From Lutimaribacter_A marinistellae (lineage in GTDB: Bacteria; Pseudomonadota; Alphaproteobacteria; Rhodobacterales; Rhodobacteraceae): a DNA stretch of 64,000 nt. Below the pieces are notes generated by a model, which saw nothing but the letters and a program-made list of their open reading frames with translations, was not told the DNA's origin and ran no database searches. The DNA lies in NCBI RefSeq assembly GCF_042648365.1, contig NZ_JBHRXI010000049.1:372001-436000 (forward strand). The letters are read 5' to 3'. The position numbers and the translations under genes are program-made. Positions within the stretch are counted from its first letter, which is position 1, and every line of letters starts with the position of its first letter. Positions 33,480 to 41,143 of the stretch are shown here, piece by piece.

Positions 33480-34469
33480 TCAGTTCAGTGCCTTGTCGGT
33501 AATATCTTGTGTCCAAGCGCCCTCGGGCTCTTTCGTGATCACAGGATCGGAACCACCGGCAAGCAAAGTCGACACCGTGCGCTGGTAATCGGCCTCGTCA
33601 AGCGCGCCGTTTGATCCAGCCGTAAGTTTAGCGATTTCACCCATCATGCGCTTTTGGTGCTCTTCGGTCTGCGCACCGGTCGCATCGTTGTCGAGCACGA
33701 TTTCCGCCGCTTCATCGGGATTTTCTTCGGCATATTTCCAGCCTTTCATCGATGCCCGCACGAAACGGACCATCTTGTCGGAGAACTCCGGATCGGCGAG
33801 GTTCTCTTCCAGCACGTAAAGACCGTCTTCGAGCGTCGCCACACCCTGATCCTCGTACTTGAAAGTCACGAGTTCCTCGGGGTCGACACCAGCGTCGATC
33901 ACCTGCCAATATTCGTTATAGGTCATGGTCGAGATGCAATCGGCCTGACGCTGAAGCAGCGGATCGACGTTGAACCCCTGCTTGAGGACTTCGACACCGT
34001 TTTCGGATTTTCCTTCGGTCGAGATGCCCAACTGGCTCATCCAGGACATGAAAGGAAACTCGTTGCCAAAAAACCAGACGCCCAGCGTGCGGTTCTTCAG
34101 GTCTTCGGGCGACTCGATCCCCGCATCCTTCCAGCAGGTCAGCATCATGCCCGAGGATTTGAACGGTTGCGCGATATTTACCAGCGGCAACCCCTTTTCC
34201 CTTGCGGCCAGTGCGGCGGGCATCCATTCGACGGTGACATCCGCCCCGCCACCCGCGATGACCTGCGTCGGAGCGATGTCGGGACCGCCCGGCAAGATGG
34301 TGACGTCAAGGTTCTCTTCCTCGTAGAACCCCTTGTCCTGGGCGACGTAGTAGCCCGCGAACTGCGCCTGCGTCACCCATTTCAGCTGCAATGTCACCTC
34401 ATCGGCGGCAAAGGCATTCCCGGCTGCCAGGGTCAGGGCGGCAACCGCCCCGCTCAGTAGCTTTTTCAT
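33480..34469 (-). CDS. ABC transporter substrate-binding protein, NMT1/THI5-like
   Basis: 329 residues, with a signal peptide (MKKLLSGAVAALTLAAGNAFA) and the NMT1-like domain (VTLQLKWVTQAQFAGYYVAQ, GGPDIAPTQVIAGGGADVTV). This family binds pyrimidine-like and other N-heterocycles as well as sulfonates. Position in the operon with dihydropyrimidinase and ureidopropionase-like genes suggests a pyrimidine base or hydantoin ligand. The start at 34469 follows AGGAGAAAG and gives a proper leader; an upstream in-frame extension is rejected. It is the last gene of the operon, before the terminator. Confidence 0.9.
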   Translation of the reverse strand: MKKLLSGAVAALTLAAGNAFAADEVTLQLKWVTQAQFAGYYVAQDKGFYEEENLDVTILPGGPDIAPTQVIAGGGADVTVEWMPAALAAREKGLPLVNIAQPFKSSGMMLTCWKDAGIESPEDLKNRTLGVWFFGNEFPFMSWMSQLGISTEGKSENGVEVLKQGFNVDPLLQRQADCISTMTYNEYWQVIDAGVDPEELVTFKYEDQGVATLEDGLYVLEENLADPEFSDKMVRFVRASMKGWKYAEENPDEAAEIVLDNDATGAQTEEHQKRMMGEIAKLTAGSNGALDEADYQRTVSTLLAGGSDPVITKEPEGAWTQDITDKALN

Positions 34470-34531
34470 TCTGACTTTCTCCTTGTTGAACTCTTTGCCC
34501 CTCTTCCGGGGTCTTGTTTCTTTGCTCATCC

Positions 34532-35377
34532 TCATCCGCGCTGCGAGGGGTGCCAGAAGGTCACCGCCCGTTCGATCGCGGCCATGAGACCATAAAACAG
34601 CGTCCCTGCCAGTGCCGCCACCACAATCTCGGCCCAAACCATGTCGAGCGCAAGCTGCCCGACGCTGGTCGAGATGCGAAAGCCCATACCAACCGTAGGG
34701 GAGCCGAAAAACTCGGCGACGATGGCCCCGATGAGCGCCAGCGTGGTGGAAATCTTGAGCCCGTTGAAGATGAAGGGCATTGCAGCGGGAAGGCGCAGCT
34801 TGAAGAAGCTCTGCCAATAGCTCGCGGCGTATGTCTCCATCAGGTCGCGTTGCATGGCCGTGGTTTCCCGAAGGCCGGCAACCGTGTTGACCAACATGGG
34901 GAAGAACACCATCACCACCACGACAGCAGCCTTGGATTGCCAGTCAAAGCCGAACCACATAACGAGGATCGGCGCGGTCCCCACGATGGGAAGCGCCGCC
35001 ACGAAATTGCCCACCGGCAGCAGGCCAAGGCGCAGAAACTCGGAGCGGTCCACCGCGATCGCTGTCAGGAAGGCCGCCGCACAGCCGATCACGTAGCCGC
35101 TCAGCGCGCCCTTGAGGATCGTCTGCACGAAATCGGCCCATAGGATCGGAACGCTGTTCACGAACCGCTCGGCAATGACAGAGGGCGCAGGCAGGATCAC
35201 CAACGGAACCTCCAGCCCCCGAACAAGCAATTCCCAAATGCCCACGATGGTCAGGCCGAAAATGACGGGCACGAGCAATCGCACCGCACTCGTATCGGCC
35301 TGTGGGCCGTTGGCCAGCCGTGAATTGAGCCACCAGCCCAAGGCCCAGAGGAGTATGGCGAAAAGGACAAAGATCAT
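34532..35377 (-). CDS. ABC transporter permease (first of two)
   Basis: 281 residues with six or so helices and the binding-protein-dependent permease motif MQRDLMETYAASYWQSFFKLRLPAAMPFIFNGLK (EAA loop, shown in two parts: MQRDLMETYAASYWQ, SFFKLRLPAAMPFIF). It belongs to the same two-permease transporter as the next gene and lies 62 bp from the binding-protein gene. The N-terminal helix, MIFVLFAILLWALGWWLNS, is typical. It probably forms the membrane pore as a heterodimer with the second permease. Confidence 0.9.
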   Translation of the reverse strand: MIFVLFAILLWALGWWLNSRLANGPQADTSAVRLLVPVIFGLTIVGIWELLVRGLEVPLVILPAPSVIAERFVNSVPILWADFVQTILKGALSGYVIGCAAAFLTAIAVDRSEFLRLGLLPVGNFVAALPIVGTAPILVMWFGFDWQSKAAVVVVMVFFPMLVNTVAGLRETTAMQRDLMETYAASYWQSFFKLRLPAAMPFIFNGLKISTTLALIGAIVAEFFGSPTVGMGFRISTSVGQLALDMVWAEIVVAALAGTLFYGLMAAIERAVTFWHPSQRG

Positions 35378-35453
35378 CTCGACACGCTCCTCTTTCCGGT
35401 ACCCGGCACGGAAAGAAAGGCGTTGCAGCCCTGGGCAACAAACACATGTACAC

Positions 35454-36368
35454 TCATGCCATCCCCATCCGTTTCAGAACCATCCGCTCCAGCAAACCCA
35501 GCAATGCAACAAGACAGGCCGCCAGGATCGCCGCCGCGAAGAGTGCCGACCAGATCTGCACTGTTTGGCCGTAATAGCTGCCCGCAAGCAGGCGGGCGCC
35601 AAGCCCCGCAACGGCGCCTGTTGGCAATTCGCCCACAATGGCACCAACCAAGGAAGCCGCGATACCGATCTTCAGCGACGCAAAGAGGTAGGGCATCGAG
35701 GCGGGCAGCCGCAATTTCCAAAAACCTTGTGCATTGGATGCATTGTAGGTCCGCAAAAGGTCAAGCTGCATGCCATCCGGACTGCGCAATCCCTTCACCA
35801 TGCCGACTACAACAGGAAAAAAGCTCAGATAAGCGGATATCACAGCCTTTGGAATGATCCCCTGGATCCCTATGGAATAGAGCACCACGATGATCATGGG
35901 CGCCAGTGCAATGATTGGAATGGTCTGACTGACGATGGCCCACGGCATCACGGACATGTCCATGACCCGGCTGTGAACGATCCCCACGGCAAGCAGGATT
36001 CCAAGCCCCGTCCCGATGGCAAATCCCAAAAGGGTCGCGCTGAGCGTCACCCAGCCATGGTAGATCAGCGACCGCTTCGACGTGATCTTTTTCTTGACCG
36101 TGGTTTCCCACAGTTCGATTGCGACCTGATGTGGCGCCGGCAACCGCGGCCGGTCCTGCTCCCATGTCGCGGGGATGGCGAAACTGTTGCGCGCGATCAA
36201 TCCGAATTCTCCGGCATCGCGGCGTTCACGCGCCGTCGCCGGGACCACCTCTGCACCAGCACGTTCGGCCTCTGTCAGTACACCCTTGATGTTCATGGGA
36301 ACACATGCCGCGTACCAAAGCGCGACCAATGCTGCGACGACCGTCAGAACGGCAAGCACCGACCTCAT
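35454..36368 (-). CDS. ABC transporter permease (second of two)
   Basis: 304 residues. The first helix (LAVLTVVAALVALWYAACV) is followed by a soluble periplasmic stretch of about 75 residues, then the core of five helices. The EAA loop is MQLDLLRTYNASNAQGFWKL followed by RLPASMPYLFASLK. The long periplasmic insertion distinguishes it from its partner and may contact the binding protein. It begins 21 bp after the ATPase gene. Confidence 0.9.
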   Translation of the reverse strand: MRSVLAVLTVVAALVALWYAACVPMNIKGVLTEAERAGAEVVPATARERRDAGEFGLIARNSFAIPATWEQDRPRLPAPHQVAIELWETTVKKKITSKRSLIYHGWVTLSATLLGFAIGTGLGILLAVGIVHSRVMDMSVMPWAIVSQTIPIIALAPMIIVVLYSIGIQGIIPKAVISAYLSFFPVVVGMVKGLRSPDGMQLDLLRTYNASNAQGFWKLRLPASMPYLFASLKIGIAASLVGAIVGELPTGAVAGLGARLLAGSYYGQTVQIWSALFAAAILAACLVALLGLLERMVLKRMGMA

Positions 36369-36389
36369 GTGCGGGCCTCTTGCTTGGGA

Positions 36390-37187
36390 TCAATCGTCAT
36401 AGGAATGCCCCGCCCGCAATCCTTCGCGCACACGATGGGCGACCTCGATGAACTCGGGCGTATCCCTGATGTCGAGCGGCCGTTCCTTGGGCAGCGGGCT
36501 TTCGATCACATCGGTGATCCGCCCCGGCCGCGGGCTCATCACGACGATCCGGGTCGAGAGATAAACGGCTTCGGGTATCGAATGGGTGACGAAACCAATG
36601 GTCTTGCCGGTCCGTGCCCAGAGCGCCAGAAGTTGCTCGTTGAGGTGATCCCGCACGATTTCGTCCAAGGCCCCGAACGGCTCATCCATCAACAATATGT
36701 CGGCGTCAAAGGCCAAGGCGCGCGCGATACTGGCCCGCTGCTGCATCCCCCCCGAAAGCTGCCAAGGATATTTTCCGCCAAATCCTTTTAGATCAACCAG
36801 TTCGAGAACGTCGTTAACGCGCTCATCCTGCTGTGAACGGCTGTAGCCCATGATCTCGAGCGGCAGTTTGATATTCCGGGCGATGGTCCGCCAGGGATAA
36901 AGCCCCGCCGCTTGGAACACATAGCCATAGGCGCGCTGCCGACGGGCCTCGTCCGGTGACATGCCATTAACGGAGAGCGTGCCGCCAGTGGGCGTCTCAA
37001 GCGCTGCGACACAACGCAGAAAGGTTGTCTTCCCGCATCCCGAAGGGCCGATGAAACTGACGAAGTCGCCCTTGTCGATCGTCAGGTTCACATCCTTGAG
37101 CGCATGGACCGGCCCGTCATTGGTCTCGAAAGTGAGATCCAACTGCCTTGCCTCGACGACGGGCTGGGGTGTGTTTTCACTGTTCAT
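36390..37187 (-). CDS. ABC transporter ATP-binding protein
   Basis: 265 residues with Walker A GPSGCGKTT, Q-loop, signature LSGGMQQRASIARALAF, Walker B ILLMDEPFGALDE and switch His in GFVTHSIPEA. It powers the two-permease importer. Two adjacent ATGs (37190 and 37187) lie after TCAGGA; the second has the better spacing and is used here. It lies about 50 bp downstream of hydA and belongs to the same operon. Sequence type is the nitrate/taurine/pyrimidine-like importer ATPase. Confidence 0.93.
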   Translation of the reverse strand: MNSENTPQPVVEARQLDLTFETNDGPVHALKDVNLTIDKGDFVSFIGPSGCGKTTFLRCVAALETPTGGTLSVNGMSPDEARRQRAYGYVFQAAGLYPWRTIARNIKLPLEIMGYSRSQQDERVNDVLELVDLKGFGGKYPWQLSGGMQQRASIARALAFDADILLMDEPFGALDEIVRDHLNEQLLALWARTGKTIGFVTHSIPEAVYLSTRIVVMSPRPGRITDVIESPLPKERPLDIRDTPEFIEVAHRVREGLRAGHSYDD

Positions 37188-37239
37188 CATAAAGTCCTGA
37201 TGGGATTGGGAAACCGGGCCCGCGGGCCCGGCTCCGTTG

Positions 37240-38694
37240 TCAAACACCTGTCGCCGGAATGCCGCTGCGCTCCACCGGGCGCGGCGCGGTCAGTTCCTTC
37301 CAGGTCGAAAGCGCCTTGTTGACGGTGGTGTTCGCCGCGCGCGCCACGAACTTGCCGTGCCCTTCTTCGGTACGGATTTCTCCATCATGCACGGCCACCT
37401 TGCCCCGGGTCAGCGTATAGCGGGGAAGGCCCTTCACCTCCTTGCCCTCGAACACGTTGTAATCGATCGACGACTGCTGCGACCCGGCCGAGATCGTCTT
37501 GGTCTTTTCAGGGTCCCACACCACCAGGTCCGCATCCGCACCGACAAGAACCGCGCCTTTCTTCGGATAGCAGTTGAGGATCTTGGCAATATTGGTCGAG
37601 GTGACCGCGACAAACTCGTTCGGCGTCAGGCGCCCGGTCTCCACCCCATGCGTCCAGAGCATGGGCATCCGGTCCTCAAGACCCCCGGTTCCATTCGGAA
37701 TCTTTGTAAAATCGCCAACACCATAGCGTTTCTGTTCCGTCGTAAAGGCGCAGTGATCCGTCGCGACGACGGAAAGCGAACCCGCCTGCAACCCGTTCCA
37801 AAGGCTTTCCTGGTGCTGCTTGTTGCGGAATGGCGGCGACATGACCCTGCGGGCCGCATGATCCCAATCCTTGTTGAAATACTCGCTTTCATCCAGCGTC
37901 AGATGCTGGATCAAAGGCTCGCCCCAGACACGCTTGCCCAACTGCCGCGCGCGCCGGATCGCCTCGTGGCTTTCCTCGCAAGAGGTGTGCACGACATAGA
38001 GCGGAACACCTGCCATGTCGGCGATCATGATCGCGCGGTTCGTGGCCTCACCTTCGACCTGCGGCGGTCGGGAATAGGCATGCGCCTCGGGGCCGGTATT
38101 GCCCTCGGCCAGCAGCTTTGCCGACAGTTCGGCAACCACGTCGCCATTCTCGGCATGGACCATGGCGATCCCGCCAAGTTCCGACAGGCGCTGGAACGAC
38201 GCATAAAGCTCGTCATCATTCACCATCAGCGCGCCCTTATAGGCCATGAAATGCTTGAAGGTGTTGATTCCGCGCTCCTCGACGACGGTTTTCATCTCGT
38301 TGAAAACCTGTTCACCCCACCAGGTCACGGCCATGTGGAAGGAATAGTCGCAATTGGCCCGGGTCGACTTGTTGTCCCATCGCTTGAGCGCATCCAGCAG
38401 GCTCTCACCCGGGTTCGGCAGCGCAAAATCGACCACCATCGTCGTGCCGCCCGCCAACGCAGCGCGCGTGCCGCTTTCGAAATCATCGCTGGAATAGGTG
38501 CCCATGAACGGCATCTCGAGATGGGTGTGAGGGTCGATTCCACCTGGCATCACATAGCAGCCCGTCGCGTCCAGAACCTCGTCACCCTTCAGATCCGGGC
38601 CAATCTCGGCAATCATGCCATTCTCGATGCGCACATCCGCCGTGTAGGTCAGATCGGCCGTAACCACCGTGCCGTTCTTGATGACCGTGCTCAT
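37240..38694 (-). CDS. hydA: Dihydropyrimidinase / D-hydantoinase
   Basis: 484 residues. It hydrolyses 5,6-dihydrouracil (and hydantoins) to N-carbamoyl-beta-alanine, step two of the reductive pyrimidine pathway. Metal-binding motifs are present: GGIDPHTHLEMPFMG, the carboxylated-lysine region FKHFMAYKGALM, VHAENGD, VVHTSCEES and VATDHCAF. The start at 38694 (MSTVIKNGTVV) is the family start. It works with PreA/PreT (step one) and HyuC (step three) encoded nearby. A 102-residue unknown gene lies 25 bp upstream. Confidence 0.95.
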   Translation of the reverse strand: MSTVIKNGTVVTADLTYTADVRIENGMIAEIGPDLKGDEVLDATGCYVMPGGIDPHTHLEMPFMGTYSSDDFESGTRAALAGGTTMVVDFALPNPGESLLDALKRWDNKSTRANCDYSFHMAVTWWGEQVFNEMKTVVEERGINTFKHFMAYKGALMVNDDELYASFQRLSELGGIAMVHAENGDVVAELSAKLLAEGNTGPEAHAYSRPPQVEGEATNRAIMIADMAGVPLYVVHTSCEESHEAIRRARQLGKRVWGEPLIQHLTLDESEYFNKDWDHAARRVMSPPFRNKQHQESLWNGLQAGSLSVVATDHCAFTTEQKRYGVGDFTKIPNGTGGLEDRMPMLWTHGVETGRLTPNEFVAVTSTNIAKILNCYPKKGAVLVGADADLVVWDPEKTKTISAGSQQSSIDYNVFEGKEVKGLPRYTLTRGKVAVHDGEIRTEEGHGKFVARAANTTVNKALSTWKELTAPRPVERSGIPATGV

Positions 38695-38719
38695 GTCGTT
38701 CACTCCCTGTTTTCTCTTT

Positions 38720-39028
38720 TCAGACCGAGCTGAAACACTCGATCGCATTACCATGGACACCGATGTCGAGCGGACCGAAATCGCTTTCGACACATAGTGA
38801 GAAATAGCCAGCACTCGGCAAGTAGATCAGCCTGTAGCACCCGTCCCCGCGTGCAACCGACCAGCAGGTCTGCGTGATTCCACCCGAGAAATTCACCGTC
38901 ACCCTGCGGGGTTCGCGAAGGTTGGCCTTGAAGGCTTCGACAGTCATGCGCGCCTCGCGGCTGTCCAGCGGCCAGGCCGCGATCTCGTCCGCAATCAGCG
39001 CCTTGATCTGTGCTGCCGTCTCCGCCAT
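38720..39028 (-). CDS. Conserved-looking 102-residue protein between hydA and hyuC
   Basis: A small soluble protein. The N-terminal half is helical (AAQIKALIADEIAAWPL, MTVEAFKANL) and the C-terminal half beta-rich (RRVTVNFSGGITQTCW, YRLIYLPSAGYFSLCVE, DFGPLDIGVHGNAIE). The start at 39028 has GGGAG upstream; the longer frame runs back into hyuC. It contains four cysteines or fewer and no catalytic motif I recognise. The operon position, between the two hydrolases of pyrimidine catabolism, suggests a direct partner, perhaps for channelling or sensing the carbamoyl intermediate. This is inference. Confidence 0.75.
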   Translation of the reverse strand: MAETAAQIKALIADEIAAWPLDSREARMTVEAFKANLREPRRVTVNFSGGITQTCWSVARGDGCYRLIYLPSAGYFSLCVESDFGPLDIGVHGNAIECFSSV

Positions 39029-39070
39029 CGCGCACTCCCGCTCACCCGGCTCCAGCGCCCTTGCCTTCCT

Positions 39071-39114
39071 CTTGCTCCAAATATCCCGGGGAGCGCGAGG
39101 GGCTGGCCCCTCGC
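39071..39114 (-). repeat. REP-like palindromic element after hyuC
   Basis: GCGAGGGG (39095-39102) and CCCCTCGC (39107-39114) form a perfect 8-bp stem with a CTGG loop, next to a CCAAATATCCCGGGG tail (39077-39091). The right arm touches the hyuC stop codon. I recall similar 'CCCGGGATATTTGG' tails beside hairpins at gene ends in Rhodobacteraceae. It may act as an RNA 3'-end stabiliser or partial terminator inside the operon. Confidence 0.5.
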
Positions 39115-40364
39115 TACTCCACGATCTCCGCCGTCTCGACAACCGCGTGGAACAGAACATCGGTCCCCGCGCTTGCCCAATCCTTGCTGATCTCCTCGGC
39201 CTCGTTATGGCTCAACCCGTCGACACAGGGGCACATGACCATCGCCGTCGGTGCGACGCGGTTGATCCAGCAGGCATCATGCCCCGCGCCCGAGATGATG
39301 TTCATGTGGCTGTAACCCAGCCTCTCCGCCGCATTGCGGATTGCCCCGACACAGCCCTCGTCAAAGGCCACGGGGTCGAAACCACCGACTTTCTCGAACG
39401 CGATCTCCAAGCCCATTTCGTCAGCGATGCGACGGCCTTCGGTCTTGAGCCGCGCCTCCATGTCCTCGATCACCGAAAGCTCCGGGGACCGGAAATCGAC
39501 CGTGAAGACCACCTTGCCGGGGATCACGTTGCGAGAGTTCGGGTAGACATCGATATGGCCCGCCGCGCCCACGGCGTGAGGCGCGTGCGACAGCGCGATC
39601 GCCTCGACCTGCTCCAAGATACGCGCCATGCCCAGGCCCGCGTTGCGTCGCATCGGCATGGGGGTAGAGCCGGTATGCGCGTCCTTGCCGGTCACCGTCA
39701 CCTGCGTCCAGCTCAAACCCTGGCCGTGGGTGACGACGCCAATGTCCTTACCCTCGGCCTCAAGGATCGGACCCTGTTCGATATGCAGTTCGAAGAAGGC
39801 ATGCATCTTGCGCGCACCCACCTCTTCCGCGCCTTTCCAGCCGATCCGCTCCAGCTCGTCGCCAAAGCGTTTTCCTTCGGCGTCCTCACGTGCATAGGCC
39901 CAATCCTGCGTGTGCATGCCGGCAAAAACGCCAGAGGACAGCATCGCCGGCGCAAATCGGGTTCCTTCCTCGTTGGTGAAATTGGTCACCACGATGGGAT
40001 GTTTCGTCTTGATGCCCAGGTCGTTCAGCGTGCGGATGATTTCCAAACCACCCAAAACGCCCAGAACGCCGTCATACTTGCCCCCGGTGGGCTGTGTGTC
40101 GAGATGGCTGCCGACATACACCGGCAATGCGTCCGGGTCGGTTCCCTCGCGACGGGCGAACATGTTGCCCATCTGATCCAGTCCCATCTCGCATCCTGCG
40201 GCTTCGCACCATTTCTGGAACAACGCGCGCCCTTCAGCATCTTCGTCGGTCAGCGTCTGTCGGTTGTTGCCGCCCGCGACGCCCGGCCCGATCTTGGCCA
40301 TGTCCATCAGACTGTCCCAAAGGCGGTCGCCATTTATCCTGAGATTTTGCGCCGGTGCTGCCAT
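39114..40364 (-). CDS. hyuC: M20-family N-carbamoyl hydrolase (beta-ureidopropionase/hydantoinase type)
   Basis: 416 residues, Zn-dependent amidohydrolase of the allantoate amidohydrolase / L-carbamoylase family. It would hydrolyse N-carbamoyl-beta-alanine to beta-alanine, CO2 and ammonia. Metal and catalytic motifs are GSHLDTQPTGGKYDGVLGV, TNFTNEEGTRFAP, FELHIEQGPILE and SGAGHDACW. The start at 40364 follows GGGGGACC. It is the first gene of the operon and lies divergent to rutR with a RutR operator between them. Substrate assignment rests on the neighbours. Confidence 0.92.
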   Translation of the reverse strand: MAAPAQNLRINGDRLWDSLMDMAKIGPGVAGGNNRQTLTDEDAEGRALFQKWCEAAGCEMGLDQMGNMFARREGTDPDALPVYVGSHLDTQPTGGKYDGVLGVLGGLEIIRTLNDLGIKTKHPIVVTNFTNEEGTRFAPAMLSSGVFAGMHTQDWAYAREDAEGKRFGDELERIGWKGAEEVGARKMHAFFELHIEQGPILEAEGKDIGVVTHGQGLSWTQVTVTGKDAHTGSTPMPMRRNAGLGMARILEQVEAIALSHAPHAVGAAGHIDVYPNSRNVIPGKVVFTVDFRSPELSVIEDMEARLKTEGRRIADEMGLEIAFEKVGGFDPVAFDEGCVGAIRNAAERLGYSHMNIISGAGHDACWINRVAPTAMVMCPCVDGLSHNEAEEISKDWASAGTDVLFHAVVETAEIVE

Positions 40365-40410
40365 GAAGGTCCCCCTGTGTTCGCGGTCTGGCGCCGCTTG
40401 TGTCGAATGA

Positions 40411-40428
40411 TTTGACCATCTGGTCAAA
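40411..40428. promoter_or_regulatory. RutR operator between hyuC and rutR
   Basis: TTTGACCATCTGGTCAAA is a perfect 18-bp palindrome with a 2-bp centre and matches the RutR consensus TTGACCA-NN-TGGTCAA exactly. It lies 47 bp before the hyuC start and 104 bp before rutR, so RutR should control the pyrimidine operon and itself, with uracil as the likely effector. Confidence 0.9.
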
Positions 40429-40531
40429 CTCACGCTATCACGAGCCTGTACCCAGTCAAGAAAATGCAAGGGGTCCTGCCGAAAAAGGCAGCAAACGGCA
40501 TCCCCGCGCTGGAAATAGAGGCACCGCCCGC

Positions 40532-41143
40532 ATGGCGCAGGATCGCGCACCGACCCGCATCCAGAAAAAGAACCGTGCCACGATTCTCGACGCCGCGCTC
40601 GAGGTGTTCGCCGCGCATGGCTTTCGTGGCGCGACAGTCGATCAGATCGCGGCGCAGGCCGGGCTGAGCAAGCCGAACCTGCTGTATTACTTTCCGTCCA
40701 AGGAAGCGATTCATGCAGCGCTGCTCGAAGGGCTGCTCGATACGTGGCTCGATCCCTTGCGAGATCTCGACGCCCAAGGAGAGCCGTTGGAGGAAATCAT
40801 CGCCTACGTCCGGCGAAAATTGCAGATGAGCCGCGAGTTTCCGCGCGAAAGCCGCCTTTTTGCCAATGAGATCGTCCAGGGCGCACCACGGATCCAGGAT
40901 GCGCTGCGCCATGATCTGAAGATCCTCGTCGATGAGAAGGTCGCCGTGATCGAAACATGGATGGCAGAGGGCCGAATTGCGCGGGTGCATCCCTACCACT
41001 TGATTTTCTCGATCTGGTCTCTGACCCAGCACTACGCCGATTTCGATGTCCAGGTCCGCGCCGTGATGGGTCCAGAGGACCCTTTCAACAGCGCTCCGGA
41101 ATTCGTGGAAACGCTTTACCGCAGATTGCTGTCACCGGCCTGA
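40532..41143 (+). CDS. rutR: TetR-family regulator, RutR type
   Basis: 203 residues. An N-terminal helix-turn-helix (RATILDAALEVFAAHG, ATVDQIAAQAGLSKPNLLYYF) and a C-terminal domain of the YcdC/RutR class (ESRLFANEIVQGAPRIQ, FSIWSLTQHYADFDVQ) are present. RutR binds uracil or thymine and releases its operator. The perfect box at 40411-40428 is immediately upstream. The start at 40532 (MAQDRAPTRIQKKNR) is preferred over a longer frame beginning at 40400 that would include the operator. The 3' end overlaps the convergent MFS gene by 28 bp. Confidence 0.92.
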   Translation: MAQDRAPTRIQKKNRATILDAALEVFAAHGFRGATVDQIAAQAGLSKPNLLYYFPSKEAIHAALLEGLLDTWLDPLRDLDAQGEPLEEIIAYVRRKLQMSREFPRESRLFANEIVQGAPRIQDALRHDLKILVDEKVAVIETWMAEGRIARVHPYHLIFSIWSLTQHYADFDVQVRAVMGPEDPFNSAPEFVETLYRRLLSPA

